A stretch of DNA of 64,000 bases from Acetobacter ghanensis (GCF_001499675.1 NZ_LN609302.1:1277896-1341895), one strand, 5' to 3'; counted from the stretch's first letter, positions 45,572 to 60,826 are shown. Made by a program: numbers and translations. The notes: a model not told the origin generated them from the sequence alone.

Positions 45572-47181
45572 AGGGGAGAGGGCAGGGCTACAGGCTTTTT
45601 GCATCACGGTTAATGTTGGGGGGGAGCATTCTGTCCGTGCTGGCAGGGTGCGATATGGCGCCACGGTATAAACCAGCTACGTTTGTTTATCCGGACAACT
45701 GGCGTGGCAGTGGTGTTATGCAGCCCGCCGGTGGGGCTGACACAACCCTCAACCAGAACTGGTGGACCGTATTTGGGGACCCGGTGCTGAATGATCTGGA
45801 GGAGCAGGCCATGCGCCTGAACCCCGATTTGCAGGCGGAGGCGGAGGCTTTCCTTCAGGCGCGTGATCTGGCTATGGAGGCCAAGTCGAAGCTTTACCCG
45901 CAGGTTGGTGGTATGGCTGGCGGCGCAAAGTACAAAGGTTCCGCGCACCGTCTGTGGCGCGGGGCTGGGTCCACGGGGCCAATGTATATGTCGTCCGAAC
46001 AGTATTCAGGCACGGCAACGTGGGAGCCGGATTTCTGGTCTGCCATCCGCAATAAGACCCGTATGGCCAAGCAGAATGTGCAGGAGCGTGCAGCAGATTA
46101 TGCCGCAGCACGCTTGAGCCTGCAGGCCGAACTTGCGAGCGATTACATTATTCTGCGTGGGTTGGATGCGCAGGATGCGGTCTATCAGGATTCCATCCGG
46201 TACTACAAAACGGCCGTGCAGATTACCAATATGCGTCTGGCCGGGGCGATTGCGCCGGGGATGGATGTCTCCCGCGCGGAGGCGCAGCTTTACACCACGC
46301 AGGCGCAGGAAACTGACATAAAAACCCAGCGGGATGTTATGGAGCACGCCATTGCAACGCTGGTTAATCAGGCCCCGGCGGTATTCCACATTGCACCTGT
46401 TAATGGCCTGAACTTTGCACAGACCCCGTTGCCTGTTGCCCTGCCGTCCACCCTGCTTGAAAGGCGGCCGGATATTGCTGCGGCGGAACGGCGCATGGCG
46501 CAGGCCAACAGGGCCATAGGGGTGTCCCGTGCAGCATTTTATCCGCATGTGACCTTCAATGCCATGACGGGGTTTATGGATAACGGGTTCGATCTGGCAT
46601 CGCTTTCCAACGCCATGTACCAGTTTGGCGCTCAGGCGTTGCTTCCGTTGTTTCAGGGCGGCTTGCGGCGTGCGGATCTGCAACGCGCTTGGTCGCAGTA
46701 CCGCGAGCATGAAGACCTGTATCGCAGTGCTGTTCTTGATGCCTTTAAGGAGGTGGAGGACGGTTTGACGCGTGTAAACCGCCTTAAGGTGCAGGTGGGT
46801 CAACAGTCCAATGCGGTGGACGCCGCCGTGCGCACACAGGGTATGACCATGGCGCTCTATACCGGTGGTCTGACCAATTATCTGGATGTGGTTGTGGCGC
46901 AGGTTGCGGCTCTGAATGCACGTATTGCTCTGGTGCAGACCTGTACCCGTGCCATAGACGCCCGTGTGGAATTAATTCGGGCTTTGGGTGGTGGCTGGTC
47001 GCGGGATCAGCTGCCGCAGGGTGATAGCGTGCTGATGCCCTTCAAGCCTCTGCAATACAGCAATCTGCGGCAGGCTCCTGCTGCGGGGGGTATTACAACC
47101 GTCCGCGACCCTGCCAGCATGGACCTGAGTGGAGGCGCAAAAACATCCGTGCCTCTTGACAAGGGCGCTGCACACCGGTAA
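45568..47181 (+). CDS. Outer-membrane efflux lipoprotein (TolC/NodT family)
   Basis: This 537-residue outer-membrane channel completes the RND pump. A signal peptide ends at the lipobox LAGC with Cys28, the NodT-type lipoprotein feature, and the two repeated helical blocks typical of TolC-family channels follow (for example LLERRPDIAAAERRMAQANRAIGVSRAAFYP). The C-terminal tail is Pro/Ser-rich. It is the last gene of the operon, ending about 106 bases before rplK, so readthrough into the ribosomal operon is possible unless stopped in that gap. Confidence 0.93.
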   Translation: MKGRGQGYRLFASRLMLGGSILSVLAGCDMAPRYKPATFVYPDNWRGSGVMQPAGGADTTLNQNWWTVFGDPVLNDLEEQAMRLNPDLQAEAEAFLQARDLAMEAKSKLYPQVGGMAGGAKYKGSAHRLWRGAGSTGPMYMSSEQYSGTATWEPDFWSAIRNKTRMAKQNVQERAADYAAARLSLQAELASDYIILRGLDAQDAVYQDSIRYYKTAVQITNMRLAGAIAPGMDVSRAEAQLYTTQAQETDIKTQRDVMEHAIATLVNQAPAVFHIAPVNGLNFAQTPLPVALPSTLLERRPDIAAAERRMAQANRAIGVSRAAFYPHVTFNAMTGFMDNGFDLASLSNAMYQFGAQALLPLFQGGLRRADLQRAWSQYREHEDLYRSAVLDAFKEVEDGLTRVNRLKVQVGQQSNAVDAAVRTQGMTMALYTGGLTNYLDVVVAQVAALNARIALVQTCTRAIDARVELIRALGGGWSRDQLPQGDSVLMPFKPLQYSNLRQAPAAGGITTVRDPASMDLSGGAKTSVPLDKGAAHR

Positions 47182-47287
47182 GCGCGCCTTTCCTGATCGG
47201 AACGCGGGAGGTCCCTGCCAGCATTTTATGTGTGGGTAGGAATCGTTAATAACCGCGGTCCGGGTACATTTTTGAGGAGTCCCGGAT

Positions 47288-47722
47288 ATGGCCAAAAAAG
47301 TTGTTGGCTACATCAAGCTTCAGATTCCCGCTGGTAAAGCCAACCCTTCTCCGCCGGTTGGTCCGGCTCTGGGTCAGCGCGGTCTGAATATCATGGAATT
47401 CTGCAAGGCATTTAATGCCAAGACCCAGGGCCTTGAGCCCGGTATGCCGATTCCTGTGGTGATCACCGCTTATGCTGACCGTACGTTCAGCTTCATCACT
47501 AAAACTCCGCCGAACACCTACTTCCTGCTCAAGGCCGCCAAAATTTCCAAAGGCAGCCAGACGGTTGGTAAGGGCGGTTCCGTGGGTAAGGTGACTATGG
47601 ATCAGCTGCGTGAAATTGCTGCTCAGAAGCAGCAGGACATGAACGCAAACGATCTTGATGGCGCTGTGCGCATGTTGGTCGGCTCTGCCCGTTCCATGGG
47701 TATTGATGTGGTGGAAGGCTAA
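47288..47722 (+). CDS. rplK: 50S ribosomal protein L11
   Basis: L11 forms the GTPase-associated centre of the large subunit. All 144 residues are present, beginning [31 protein letters not shown], the proline-rich N-terminal signature with the thiostrepton-binding prolines, and ending [15 protein letters not shown] precedes the start. It opens the rplKAJL-rpoBC block. secE and nusG, which usually precede it, are not here. Confidence 0.98.
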   Translation: MAKKVVGYIKLQIPAGKANPSPPVGPALGQRGLNIMEFCKAFNAKTQGLEPGMPIPVVITAYADRTFSFITKTPPNTYFLLKAAKISKGSQTVGKGGSVGKVTMDQLREIAAQKQQDMNANDLDGAVRMLVGSARSMGIDVVEG

Positions 47723-47726
47723 TATC

Positions 47727-48419
47727 ATGGCACAGAACAAGCGTCTTACAGCTGCTCGCGCCAAGGTTGTTGCCGGTAAGGCATACGCTCTGGACGAAGC
47801 TGTTGCTCTGGTAAAAGACAACGCGACCGCAAAGTTTGACGAAACGGTTGAAATTGCCCTGAACCTGGGTATTGATCCGCGTCATGCTGACCAGATGGTC
47901 CGTGGTTTTGTGTCCCTGCCGAATGGTACGGGCAAGACCCTGCGCGTTGGTGTGTTTGCACGTGGCCCCAAGGCTGAAGAAGCCAAGGCTGCTGGTGCAG
48001 ACGTTGTTGGTGCGGAAGACCTGATGGAGCAGGTGCAGGCTGGCGAAATCGCTTTCGACCGCTGCATTGCTACGCCGGACATGATGGCTCTGGTGGGGCG
48101 TCTGGGTAAGATCCTCGGTCCGCGTGGTCTGATGCCTAACCCCAAGCTGGGTACCGTGACCATGGACGTTAAGGGTGCCGTTCAGGCAGCTAAGTCCGGT
48201 CAGGTTGAATACCGTGCTGAAAAGACCGGTATCGTCCACGCTGGTGTTGGTAAGGCATCCTTTGGTGCAGACAAGCTGGCTGAAAACGTACGTGCATTTG
48301 TTGATGCCGTGCAGAAGGCCCGCCCGACTGGCGCAAAAGGCACCTACCTGAAGAAAGCTGCCCTGACCTCCACAATGGGGCCGGGTGTGCAGCTGGACGT
48401 CTCTGCCTTCGCAGGCTGA
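47727..48419 (+). CDS. rplA: 50S ribosomal protein L1
   Basis: L1 binds 23S rRNA at the stalk near the E site and, in many bacteria, represses its own operon. The 230-residue protein has the full family length and conserved blocks such as [16 protein letters not shown] and [16 protein letters not shown]. The start at 47727, four bases after rplK, gives the canonical [12 protein letters not shown]-terminus; the upstream open frame lies inside rplK. Confidence 0.98.
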   Translation: MAQNKRLTAARAKVVAGKAYALDEAVALVKDNATAKFDETVEIALNLGIDPRHADQMVRGFVSLPNGTGKTLRVGVFARGPKAEEAKAAGADVVGAEDLMEQVQAGEIAFDRCIATPDMMALVGRLGKILGPRGLMPNPKLGTVTMDVKGAVQAAKSGQVEYRAEKTGIVHAGVGKASFGADKLAENVRAFVDAVQKARPTGAKGTYLKKAALTSTMGPGVQLDVSAFAG

Positions 48420-48431
48420 GTAAGAATGCTG

Positions 48432-48698
48432 TCGGGTTGGCTCTTGTAGCTGGCCCGATGCATGAAAGAAGTGGTTTACTGCTTCTTATACCTGTCCGAG
48501 ACCACACGTGGTTTATCCTTAAACGGCTCTTGTGGCTGGCGCGTGGTAAGACGGGGATGCTGGTAGCAGGCTGAATTTTCGGCAGTGCCAGATATTCCGT
48601 TTATCAAGGACAGGCGAGCGGGTTCTGTTTGTTGCAGAACCTAAAGGGCAACCCGTTCTGTCAGGTTTATATCTGATGGAACAAGACGGAGACGGGAT
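48432..48698 (+). promoter_or_regulatory. Candidate L10 leader (rplJL autoregulatory region)
   Basis: The 279-base gap between rplA and rplJ holds several potential stem-loops. An 11-bp stem occurs at 48432-48442/48448-48458 (three G-U pairs). A 7-bp stem, GGTTCTG (48621-48627) with CAGAACC (48635-48641), excludes an alternative, CGGGTT (48619-48624) with AACCCG (48650-48655). Position matches the L10-L12 binding leader known before rplJ in many bacteria, and the switchable pair suggests regulation. Assignment is by position and structure only. Confidence 0.5.
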
Positions 48699-49217
48699 TT
48701 GGACCGTACGGAAAAGAAGGCCCTTGTTGCCTCTCTGGCCGCCGTGTTCGCCGAAACGTCCATGGTTGTGGTTACCCGTAATAACGGGTTGACCGTGGCT
48801 GATGTGACGGATCTGCGACGCAAGGTGCGGGCAGCGGGTGCAAACTACAAGGTTGCTAAAAACCGGCTGGCAACTCTCGCCCTGGATGGGACCCAGTTCA
48901 GCGGTATCGCACCGTTGCTGACGGGGCCGACCGCGCTTGCGTGGGCGGATGAACCTGTATCAGTGGCGAAGGTGATCGTTGAGTTCGCCAAAACCAATGA
49001 CAAGCTTGAGCTGCTTGGTGGTTCTCTTGGTTCTCAGGTACTTGATGTAGCTGGGATCAAGGCTCTTGCCGAGCTGCCGTCGCTCGACACGCTGCGCGCG
49101 CAGCTCGTGGGTCTTATCTCCACGCCTGCTACGCGCATTGCTGGTGTTGTTCAGGCGCCGGCTGGCCAGCTTGCTCGTGTTTTTGGGGCCTATGCCAAAA
49201 CGGGTGAAGCTGCCTGA
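48699..49217 (+). CDS. rplJ: 50S ribosomal protein L10
   Basis: L10 anchors the L7/L12 stalk to the ribosome. The 172-residue protein has the N-terminal rRNA-binding domain (DRTEKKALVASLAAVFAET, NYKVAKNRLATLAL) and the C-terminal helix that carries L7/L12 dimers. The start is TTG at 48699 with GGAG eight bases upstream; a TTG start is unusual for such a highly expressed protein and may help autoregulation by the leader. Confidence 0.96.
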   Translation: MDRTEKKALVASLAAVFAETSMVVVTRNNGLTVADVTDLRRKVRAAGANYKVAKNRLATLALDGTQFSGIAPLLTGPTALAWADEPVSVAKVIVEFAKTNDKLELLGGSLGSQVLDVAGIKALAELPSLDTLRAQLVGLISTPATRIAGVVQAPAGQLARVFGAYAKTGEAA

Positions 49218-49316
49218 CCACGCACCCCATATCTGGGAGTGTGTACAAGAAATACACGTAGCCTCTGTGTGGAGGTTGCGTTTTGCTAACCAGTGTTTAT
49301 ATTAGGAAGTCTGACT

Positions 49317-49691
49317 ATGGCTGATCTTGCTAAGCTTGTTGACGAACTGTCCGCTCTGACCGTTCTTGAAGCTGCTGAACTTTCCAAGCTGCTCGAAGAA
49401 AAATGGGGCGTTTCCGCTGCTGCTCCTGTAGCCGTTGCTGCTGCTGCTCCGGGCGCTGCTGCTGCTCCTGCTGAAGAGCAGACCGAATTCACGGTTGTTC
49501 TGACCGCCGCTGGCGACAAGAAGATCAACGTGATTAAAGAAATCCGTGGCATCACGGGTCTGGGTCTGAAAGAAGCTAAGGACCTGGTTGAAGGCGCTCC
49601 CAAGACCGTTAAGGAAGGCGTCAGCAAGGACGAAGCTGCTAAAATCAAGAAGACTCTTGAAGATAACGGCGCAAGCGTCGAAGTTAAGTAA
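49317..49691 (+). CDS. rplL: 50S ribosomal protein L7/L12
   Basis: L7/L12 recruits translation GTPases. The 124-residue protein has the N-terminal dimerisation helix region, an Ala-rich hinge (about 37-53) and the conserved factor-binding C-terminal domain ([20 protein letters not shown]). The start 49317 is preceded by AGGAAG; the longer open frame from 49293 lacks a ribosome site. Confidence 0.98.
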   Translation: MADLAKLVDELSALTVLEAAELSKLLEEKWGVSAAAPVAVAAAAPGAAAAPAEEQTEFTVVLTAAGDKKINVIKEIRGITGLGLKEAKDLVEGAPKTVKEGVSKDEAAKIKKTLEDNGASVEVK

Positions 49692-49836
49692 GATTGCCTT
49701 GATCTCGGCTTTTGTGGCTGAGGTAAAGGAAATTGAGGTTCTCGGGTGGGGGTGTATGCCTCTGCCCGTTTGCCTGTTTCAGGTTGATCTGGGGCAGGTT
49801 GCCGGGTAAATCCGGTTTGGTTTTGGCCGAAATAGG

Positions 49837-49880
49837 TCGGACCATCAGGCTCGCGGCTGACCACGAGCCTGATGGTCCGA
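49837..49880 (+). promoter_or_regulatory. Perfect 17-bp inverted repeat upstream of rpoB
   Basis: Arms 49837-49853 and 49864-49880 are perfectly complementary over 17 bp with a ten-base loop. The hairpin ends 24 bases before the rpoB start codon and no T tract follows, so it is not a simple terminator. In Escherichia coli the rplL-rpoB gap holds an attenuator and an RNase III site; a processing or control function here is an inference. Confidence 0.7.
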
Positions 49881-49904
49881 GATAAGGGCGGGGCAGGAGC
49901 GACG

Positions 49905-52900
49905 ATGAACGCAATCACCAAATCGTTCACAGGACGGAAGCGGATTCGCAAGAGTTTCGGGCGGATTCCCGAAATCGCCCCGATGCCGAACCTGATAGAT
50001 GTGCAGCGTGCGTCTTACGAGACGTTTCTTCAGGCCAATGTGTCGCCTGATGCGCGTATGCCTACGGGTTTGCAGGAGGTTTTTCGCTCCGTCTTCCCAA
50101 TTAATGATTTTGCCGGGCGTGGGCGTCTTGAGTTCGTCAGTTACGAATTTGAAGAGCCGAAATACGACGTTGAGGAATGCATTCAGCGCGGGCTGACATT
50201 CTCTGCGCCACTCAAGGTTATTCTGCGTTTGATCGTATGGGATGTGGACGAGGACACTGGCTCCCGTTCCATTCGCGATATCAAGGAGCAGCCGGTTTAT
50301 ATGGGCGACATGCCGCTCATGACCGATAATGGTACGTTTATCGTTAACGGTACCGAGCGCGTTATTGTCAGCCAGATGCACCGTTCTCCCGGTGTGTTCT
50401 TTGACCACGACAAGGGTAAGACGCATTCTTCCGGCAAATACCTGTTTGCCGCGCGCGTCATACCTTACCGTGGTTCGTGGCTTGATTTTGAATTCGACGC
50501 CAAGGATCTGCTGTACGTTCGTATTGACCGTAAGCGTAAGCTTCCCGTTACAACTCTGCTTTATGCGTTGGAAGGAGCAGCCTCTGCTGCTGCCCGCAAG
50601 GCGAAGCAGGCTGAAGGTGGGGACGTTGATGCTCTGGATATTCAGGGCATGGATGCCAATGAAATCCTCGGTTATTTCTACGATACGGTCACTTTCACCA
50701 AGTCTGCCAAAGGTTGGGCTCGTCCGTTCGATGCGGACTCCTTCCGTGGTCTCAAGCTGCTGGCCCCTCTGGTTGATGCGGAAACAGGTGAAGTTGTCGC
50801 TGACGCTGAAACAAAGCTGACAGCGCGCCTTGTTCGCAAAATCGCAGAAAAAACACGTGAAGTGCTGGTTGGTGACATTGACCTGATTGGGCGCTTTATT
50901 GCGCGCGATATGGTGAATATGAACACCGGCGAAATCTATGGCGAGGCTGGTGAGGAAATCACCGAGGCCCGTCTGGCTGCGCTGGAAGAAGCTGGCATCA
51001 CCGAGCTTCCTGTTCTGGCAATTGATGCTGCCAAAGGGCCGTGGATCCGCAACACTCTGACCGTTGATAAGAACAGCGGCCGTGATGAAGCGCTGATCGA
51101 CATTTACCGCGTTATGCGTCCGGGTGAGCCGCCAACGGCCGAAACTGCGGAAGCCATGTTGCAGGGTCTGTTCTTTGATCCTGATCGTTACGACCTGTCC
51201 GCAGTCGGGCGCGTCAAAATGAACATGCGTCTGGACATTGATGTCCCAGACACCGTGCGCGTCCTGCGTAAGGAAGACATTTTGCGCACCATCAAGGTCC
51301 TGTGTGACCTTAAGGATGGCCGCGGTCAGATCGACGATATTGATAACCTGGGTAACCGTCGTGTTCGCTCCGTGGGCGAACTGATGGAAAACCAGTACCG
51401 CATTGGCCTGCTGCGCATGGAGCGCGCCATTCGCGAGCGTATGGGGTCTGTGGATATTGATACGGTCATGCCGCATGACCTGATCAACGCCAAGCCTGCT
51501 GCGGCTGCTGTGCGTGAGTTCTTTGGGTCTTCCCAGCTGAGCCAGTTTATGGATCAGACGAACCCACTGTCGGAAGTGACGCATAAGCGTCGTCTTTCAG
51601 CACTTGGTCCGGGCGGTCTGACACGTGAACGCGCAGGCTTTGAAGTCCGTGACGTTCATCCAACCCATTATGGTCGTATCTGCCCGATTGAAACGCCAGA
51701 AGGTCCGAACATCGGTCTGATCAACTCACTGGCGACATACGCCAAGGTGAACAAATACGGCTTTATCGAAACGCCGTATCGTCTGGTGAAAGACGGTGTG
51801 CTGCAGGACGGCTGGAAATACCTCTCCGCTATGGAAGAGGAAAAGCTGGTCGTTGCGCAGGCTGATGCCAAGGTGAACGAACAGGGCGCTTTGACGAGCG
51901 ACCTGATCTCGGTTCGTCGTAACGGTGACTTCCGTCTGGTGCCGCCTGTGGAAGTCACCGCATGTGACGTATCGCCCAAGCAGCTTGTGTCTGTTGCCGC
52001 CGCACTCATTCCGTTCCTCGAGAACGATGACGCGAACCGCGCACTCATGGGTTCCAACATGCAGCGTCAGGCTGTGCCGCTAGTGCGCTCTGATGCGCCG
52101 CTTGTCGGTACAGGCATGGAAGCTGCCGTGGCCCGCGATTCCGGCGCTACGATTGTTGCCAAGCGTAACGGTATTGTGGACCAGATTGACGGTGCCCGTA
52201 TTGTGGTGCGTGCAACGGATGCGAGTGGTGCTACGCAGGGTGTCGATATTTACCGCCTGCGTAAATATTCTCGCTCCAACCAGTCCACCTGCATCAACCA
52301 GCGTCCGCTGGTGCATGTCGGGGATCAGGTGAGCGCAGGCGACATTATTGCCGATGGTCCTTCCACGGAGCTGGGCGAACTGGCTCTGGGTCGTAACGTG
52401 CTGGTCGCATTTATGCCTTGGAATGGTTACAACTTCGAAGACTCCATCCTGATCTCTGAGCGGATTGCCAAGGATGACGTGTTTACCTCGATTCATATCG
52501 AGGAATTCGAAGTCATGGCGCGTGATACCAAGCTTGGGCAGGAAGAAATCACCCGCGATATTCCAAACGTTGGTGAAGAAGCCCTGCGCAACCTCGATGA
52601 AGCTGGCATTGTCTATGTTGGCGCTGAGGTGAACCCCGGCGATATTCTGATCGGTAAGGTTACTCCCAAGGGCGAAAGCCCGATGACGCCGGAAGAAAAA
52701 CTGCTGCGCGCCATCTTTGGTGAAAAGGCATCGGATGTTCGGGATACGTCCCTGCGTCTGCCGCCTGGCACCACGGGGACCATTGTTGATGTTCGTGTCT
52801 TCTCCCGCCGTGGTGTGGATAAAGACGAACGTGCAATGGCCATTGAACGGGCGGAAATCGAGCGTCTGGCTAAGGACCGTGATGATGAGCGCGCCATTCA

Positions 52901-54077
52901 GGAACGTTCCTTCTACAGCCGTCTGCGTGAAAAGCTGCTCGATCAGACCGCAGGTGCAGGCTACAAAGGCATCCGTTCTGGCACGGTGATCACGCAGGAG
53001 GTTCTGGACGAACATCCCCGCGCAACGTGGCGCCATATTGTTGTGACGTCTGACAGCGTTATGGCTGAACTCGAAACCCTGCGGCGTGAGTTTGATGCGG
53101 CTATTGCCCGTATTCAGGCCCGTTTTGAAAGCAAGGTTGAAAAGCTTCAGCGTGGTGATGAACTGCCGCCTGGCGTTATGAAGATGGTCAAGGTTTTTGT
53201 CGCGGTTAAGCGTAAGCTTCAGCCGGGTGACAAAATGGCCGGTCGTCATGGGAACAAGGGTGTTGTCTCCCGCGTGGTGCCTGTTGAAGACATGCCGTTC
53301 CTTGAAGACGGAACGCCTGTTGATCTGGTTTTGAACCCGCTGGGTGTGCCGTCTCGTATGAACGTCGGTCAGATTCTGGAAACGCATCTGGGCTGGGCTT
53401 GCGCCAACATTGGCCGTGGGATTGGTGATCTGGTTGATGACTACCAGCGCACTGGTGAAAAACGTCAGGAACTGCTGGACCGTCTGAAGGATGTGTACGG
53501 TAACAAAGTTTATGACGACGCCATTGCAGATATGAGCAACGACGAGTTGGTCGAACTGGCAAATAACCTGCGTAAAGGGGTGCCTATCGCTACTCCTGTG
53601 TTCGACGGTGCCTCCATCCCTGATATTGAAGCCATGCTGGAAAAGGCAGGTGTCAATAAGTCTGGGCAGTCGCAGTTGATTGATGGACGGACTGGCGAGC
53701 ATTTCGAGCGCAAGACGACCGTTGGTTACATCTACATGCTCAAGCTGCATCACCTTGTCGATGACAAGATCCATGCACGTTCCATTGGTCCGTATTCGCT
53801 TGTTACGCAGCAGCCGCTGGGTGGTAAGGCGCAGTTCGGTGGCCAGAGGTTCGGTGAAATGGAAGTGTGGGCGCTGGAAGCTTACGGTGCTGCCTACACG
53901 TTGCAGGAAATGCTGACCGTGAAGTCGGATGACGTGTCTGGCCGAACAAAGGTTTATGAAGCGATCGTACGTGAACAGGATGACTTTGAAGCCGGTATTC
54001 CGGAAAGCTTCAACGTGCTGATCAAGGAACTCAAATCCCTTGGTCTGAATGTGGAGCTGGAGCAGGGGGCAGACTAA
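49905..54077 (+). CDS. rpoB: RNA polymerase beta subunit
   Basis: This is the catalytic beta subunit of RNA polymerase, 1390 residues. The rifampicin-pocket segment near 51526-51615 carries the usual sensitive residues ([10 protein letters not shown], then [13 protein letters not shown]), so no resistance allele is visible. C-terminal motifs ([12 protein letters not shown] and [23 protein letters not shown]) are intact. ATG 49905 ([19 protein letters not shown]) has GGAG upstream and matches the family start; the ATG-less extension from 49872 lies partly in the upstream hairpin. Confidence 0.98.
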   Translation: MNAITKSFTGRKRIRKSFGRIPEIAPMPNLIDVQRASYETFLQANVSPDARMPTGLQEVFRSVFPINDFAGRGRLEFVSYEFEEPKYDVEECIQRGLTFSAPLKVILRLIVWDVDEDTGSRSIRDIKEQPVYMGDMPLMTDNGTFIVNGTERVIVSQMHRSPGVFFDHDKGKTHSSGKYLFAARVIPYRGSWLDFEFDAKDLLYVRIDRKRKLPVTTLLYALEGAASAAARKAKQAEGGDVDALDIQGMDANEILGYFYDTVTFTKSAKGWARPFDADSFRGLKLLAPLVDAETGEVVADAETKLTARLVRKIAEKTREVLVGDIDLIGRFIARDMVNMNTGEIYGEAGEEITEARLAALEEAGITELPVLAIDAAKGPWIRNTLTVDKNSGRDEALIDIYRVMRPGEPPTAETAEAMLQGLFFDPDRYDLSAVGRVKMNMRLDIDVPDTVRVLRKEDILRTIKVLCDLKDGRGQIDDIDNLGNRRVRSVGELMENQYRIGLLRMERAIRERMGSVDIDTVMPHDLINAKPAAAAVREFFGSSQLSQFMDQTNPLSEVTHKRRLSALGPGGLTRERAGFEVRDVHPTHYGRICPIETPEGPNIGLINSLATYAKVNKYGFIETPYRLVKDGVLQDGWKYLSAMEEEKLVVAQADAKVNEQGALTSDLISVRRNGDFRLVPPVEVTACDVSPKQLVSVAAALIPFLENDDANRALMGSNMQRQAVPLVRSDAPLVGTGMEAAVARDSGATIVAKRNGIVDQIDGARIVVRATDASGATQGVDIYRLRKYSRSNQSTCINQRPLVHVGDQVSAGDIIADGPSTELGELALGRNVLVAFMPWNGYNFEDSILISERIAKDDVFTSIHIEEFEVMARDTKLGQEEITRDIPNVGEEALRNLDEAGIVYVGAEVNPGDILIGKVTPKGESPMTPEEKLLRAIFGEKASDVRDTSLRLPPGTTGTIVDVRVFSRRGVDKDERAMAIERAEIERLAKDRDDERAIQERSFYSRLREKLLDQTAGAGYKGIRSGTVITQEVLDEHPRATWRHIVVTSDSVMAELETLRREFDAAIARIQARFESKVEKLQRGDELPPGVMKMVKVFVAVKRKLQPGDKMAGRHGNKGVVSRVVPVEDMPFLEDGTPVDLVLNPLGVPSRMNVGQILETHLGWACANIGRGIGDLVDDYQRTGEKRQELLDRLKDVYGNKVYDDAIADMSNDELVELANNLRKGVPIATPVFDGASIPDIEAMLEKAGVNKSGQSQLIDGRTGEHFERKTTVGYIYMLKLHHLVDDKIHARSIGPYSLVTQQPLGGKAQFGGQRFGEMEVWALEAYGAAYTLQEMLTVKSDDVSGRTKVYEAIVREQDDFEAGIPESFNVLIKELKSLGLNVELEQGAD

Positions 54078-54083
54078 CGGTGA

Positions 54084-58346
<4,263 letters not shown>

Positions 58347-58366
58347 GCGTCTTTATCGGGATAAGG

Positions 58367-58397
58367 AAAAGGCCGGGGCATTGCTCCGGCCTTTTTT
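58367..58397 (+). terminator. Intrinsic terminator after rpoC
   Basis: A 13-bp stem (58367-58379 with 58383-58395, one G-U pair, loop ATT) ends in a T6 run at 58392-58397, about 20 bases after the rpoC stop. It closes the rplK-rpoC transcription unit. Confidence 0.92.
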
Positions 58398-58440
58398 ATG
58401 AGTATGAGCTGGACCTGCGGAGAGAATCGTAGGGTAAAGC

Positions 58441-58469
58441 TTGACTTCCTGTGGGGGGAGCGTTAGTTA
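58441..58469 (+). promoter_or_regulatory. Candidate promoter of the rpsL operon
   Basis: TTGACT at 58441-58446 is a good -35 match; a weak -10 (TTAGTT or TAGTTA, about 58463-58469) follows at 16-17 bases. Position, downstream of the rpoC terminator and about 215 bases before rpsL, fits a promoter of a leader-containing operon. Confidence 0.35.
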
Positions 58470-58582
58470 GCAGCCCTCAGCTTTACTCATCTTTGCTGAT
58501 GGGTGGGGCACTCAGGTTCTCTGTATGAGTTTTAGCATGCGGTTGGCTTCCGGGGGGAAGTGGAGCCGGATGCCGATATAGC

Positions 58583-58616
58583 CCCATTCGGGTTGCCACC
58601 TGATGGGATCTTTTTT
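58583..58616 (+). promoter_or_regulatory. Attenuator-like hairpin with T6 tract in the rpsL leader
   Basis: CCCAT (58583-58587) and CGGGT (58589-58593) pair with ACCTG (58598-58602) and ATGGG (58603-58607), a 10-bp stem with one bulge, followed after three bases by T6 (58611-58616). A second hairpin (58624-58636 with 58642-58654) lies 28 bases before rpsL. Together they suggest leader control of the str operon. Confidence 0.45.
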
Positions 58617-58682
58617 AATGAAAGTCGGCAGTTGCAGGAAATGCAACCGTCGGCCGAACTGTGTAAGGATCGGGAAAGGCGC

Positions 58683-59054
58683 ATGCCGACCATCAACCAG
58701 CTCATTGCCAAAGGGCGTAAGCCTGCAGTTAAGCGGAACAAAGTGCCCGCTTTGCAGGGTTGCCCTCAGAAGCGCGGTGTTTGTACCCGCGTTTATACGA
58801 CGACACCGAAGAAGCCTAACTCCGCACTGCGTAAAGTTGCCAAGGTGCGTCTGACGAACGGCTATGAGGTGGTTAGCTATATTCCTGGTGAAGGTCACAA
58901 CCTTCAGGAGCATAGTGTTGTGCTTATCCGCGGCGGTCGTGTGAAAGATTTGCCGGGTGTTCGTTACCACATCCTTCGCGGTGTTCTCGATACGCAGGGT
59001 ATCGCCAAGCGGCGTCAGCGTCGTTCGCTGTATGGCGCCAAGCGTCCGAAATAA
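58683..59054 (+). CDS. rpsL: 30S ribosomal protein S12
   Basis: S12 keeps decoding accuracy at the A site. It has 123 residues beginning [14 protein letters not shown]. The streptomycin-related lysines are wild type ([10 protein letters not shown] and [11 protein letters not shown]), so no resistance allele is visible. The start 58683 matches the family; the open frame from 58560 is leader sequence. The leader (58398-58682) holds the promoter and hairpin candidates listed separately and no other gene. Confidence 0.98.
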   Translation: MPTINQLIAKGRKPAVKRNKVPALQGCPQKRGVCTRVYTTTPKKPNSALRKVAKVRLTNGYEVVSYIPGEGHNLQEHSVVLIRGGRVKDLPGVRYHILRGVLDTQGIAKRRQRRSLYGAKRPK

Positions 59055-59065
59055 GAGGAAGTTAA

Positions 59066-59545
<480 letters not shown>

Positions 59546-59635
59546 TCCGTGAAAGTTCTGCTTTCCCTCTTGTCGAGGGATTGGGGCGCTTATAACAACT
59601 GCATCCCGGATATTTTTTGGGGCATGGAGTAAACA

Positions 59636-60826
59636 ATGGCTAAGGCTAAATTTGAGCGGAATAAACCGCACTGCAACATCGGCACCATTGGTCACGTTGA
59701 CCATGGTAAGACGTCTCTGACGGCTGCCATTACGAAGACCCTGGCGAAGGCTGGTGGTGCTGAGTTCAAAGCATACGACATGATCGACGCTGCTCCTGAA
59801 GAGCGCGCTCGTGGCATCACCATTTCCACGGCTCACGTGGAATATGAAACCGCCAACCGTCACTATGCTCACGTCGACTGCCCCGGACACGCTGACTATG
59901 TGAAGAACATGATCACCGGTGCGGCTCAGATGGATGGCGCCATCCTCGTGGTGTCCGCTGCTGACGGCCCGATGCCGCAGACCCGTGAGCACATCCTGCT
60001 TGCTCGCCAGGTTGGTGTGCCGGCTCTGGTGGTCTTCCTGAACAAGGTTGATCAGGTTGACGATCCGGAACTGCTTGAACTGGTTGAAATGGAAGTTCGT
60101 GAACTTCTCTCTTCCTACCAGTTCCCTGGTGACGATATTCCGGTAATCAAGGGCTCCGCTCTGGTTACTCTGGAAGATGGTGATCCGGAAGTCGGTGAAA
60201 ACCGCGTTAAAGATCTGATGGATGCGGTTGACACCTACATCCCGCAGCCGGAACGTCCGGTTGACCGTCCGTTCCTGATGCCGATCGAAGACGTGTTCTC
60301 GATCTCCGGTCGTGGTACGGTTGTGACGGGTCGTGTCGAACGCGGTGTTATTAACGTAGGTGACGAAGTCGAAATCGTCGGCCTGAAAGACACCGTTAAG
60401 ACCACCGTTACCGGCGTTGAAATGTTCCGCAAGCTGCTTGATCGCGGCGAAGCTGGCGACAACATCGGTGCTCTGGTTCGTGGCACGAAGCGTGAAGATG
60501 TTGAGCGTGGTCAGGTTCTGGCTAAGCCCGGCTCCATCACGCCGCACAAGAAGTTCAAAGCGGAAGCCTACATCCTGACGAAGGAAGAAGGTGGCCGTCA
60601 TACGCCGTTCTTCACCAACTATCGTCCGCAGTTCTACTTCCGTACGACTGACGTGACGGGTGTTGTGCACCTGCCGGAAGGCACGGAAATGGTTATGCCT
60701 GGTGACAACTGTGCCATGGAAGTCGAGCTGATTGCTCCGATCGCCATGGACGAAGGTCTCCGCTTCGCTATTCGTGAAGGTGGCCGTACCGTTGGTGCAG
60801 GCGTTGTTGCCTCCATTATCGAGTAA
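59636..60826 (+). CDS. tuf: Elongation factor Tu
   Basis: EF-Tu delivers aminoacyl-tRNA to the ribosome. All GTPase motifs are present: GHVDHGKT (P-loop), DCPGHADY and NKVDQVDD. The length is the normal 396 residues, ending [14 protein letters not shown] lies seven bases upstream. It follows rpsG directly without fusA; a hairpin (60853-60876) follows it. Confidence 0.98.
   Translation: MAKAKFERNKPHCNIGTIGHVDHGKTSLTAAITKTLAKAGGAEFKAYDMIDAAPEERARGITISTAHVEYETANRHYAHVDCPGHADYVKNMITGAAQMDGAILVVSAADGPMPQTREHILLARQVGVPALVVFLNKVDQVDDPELLELVEMEVRELLSSYQFPGDDIPVIKGSALVTLEDGDPEVGENRVKDLMDAVDTYIPQPERPVDRPFLMPIEDVFSISGRGTVVTGRVERGVINVGDEVEIVGLKDTVKTTVTGVEMFRKLLDRGEAGDNIGALVRGTKREDVERGQVLAKPGSITPHKKFKAEAYILTKEEGGRHTPFFTNYRPQFYFRTTDVTGVVHLPEGTEMVMPGDNCAMEVELIAPIAMDEGLRFAIREGGRTVGAGVVASIIE

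Noticed and set aside
51526-51615. Possible rifampicin-resistance changes in rpoB and streptomycin-resistance changes in rpsL
   Set aside because: The key residues of the rifampicin pocket and the two S12 lysines are the sensitive forms.
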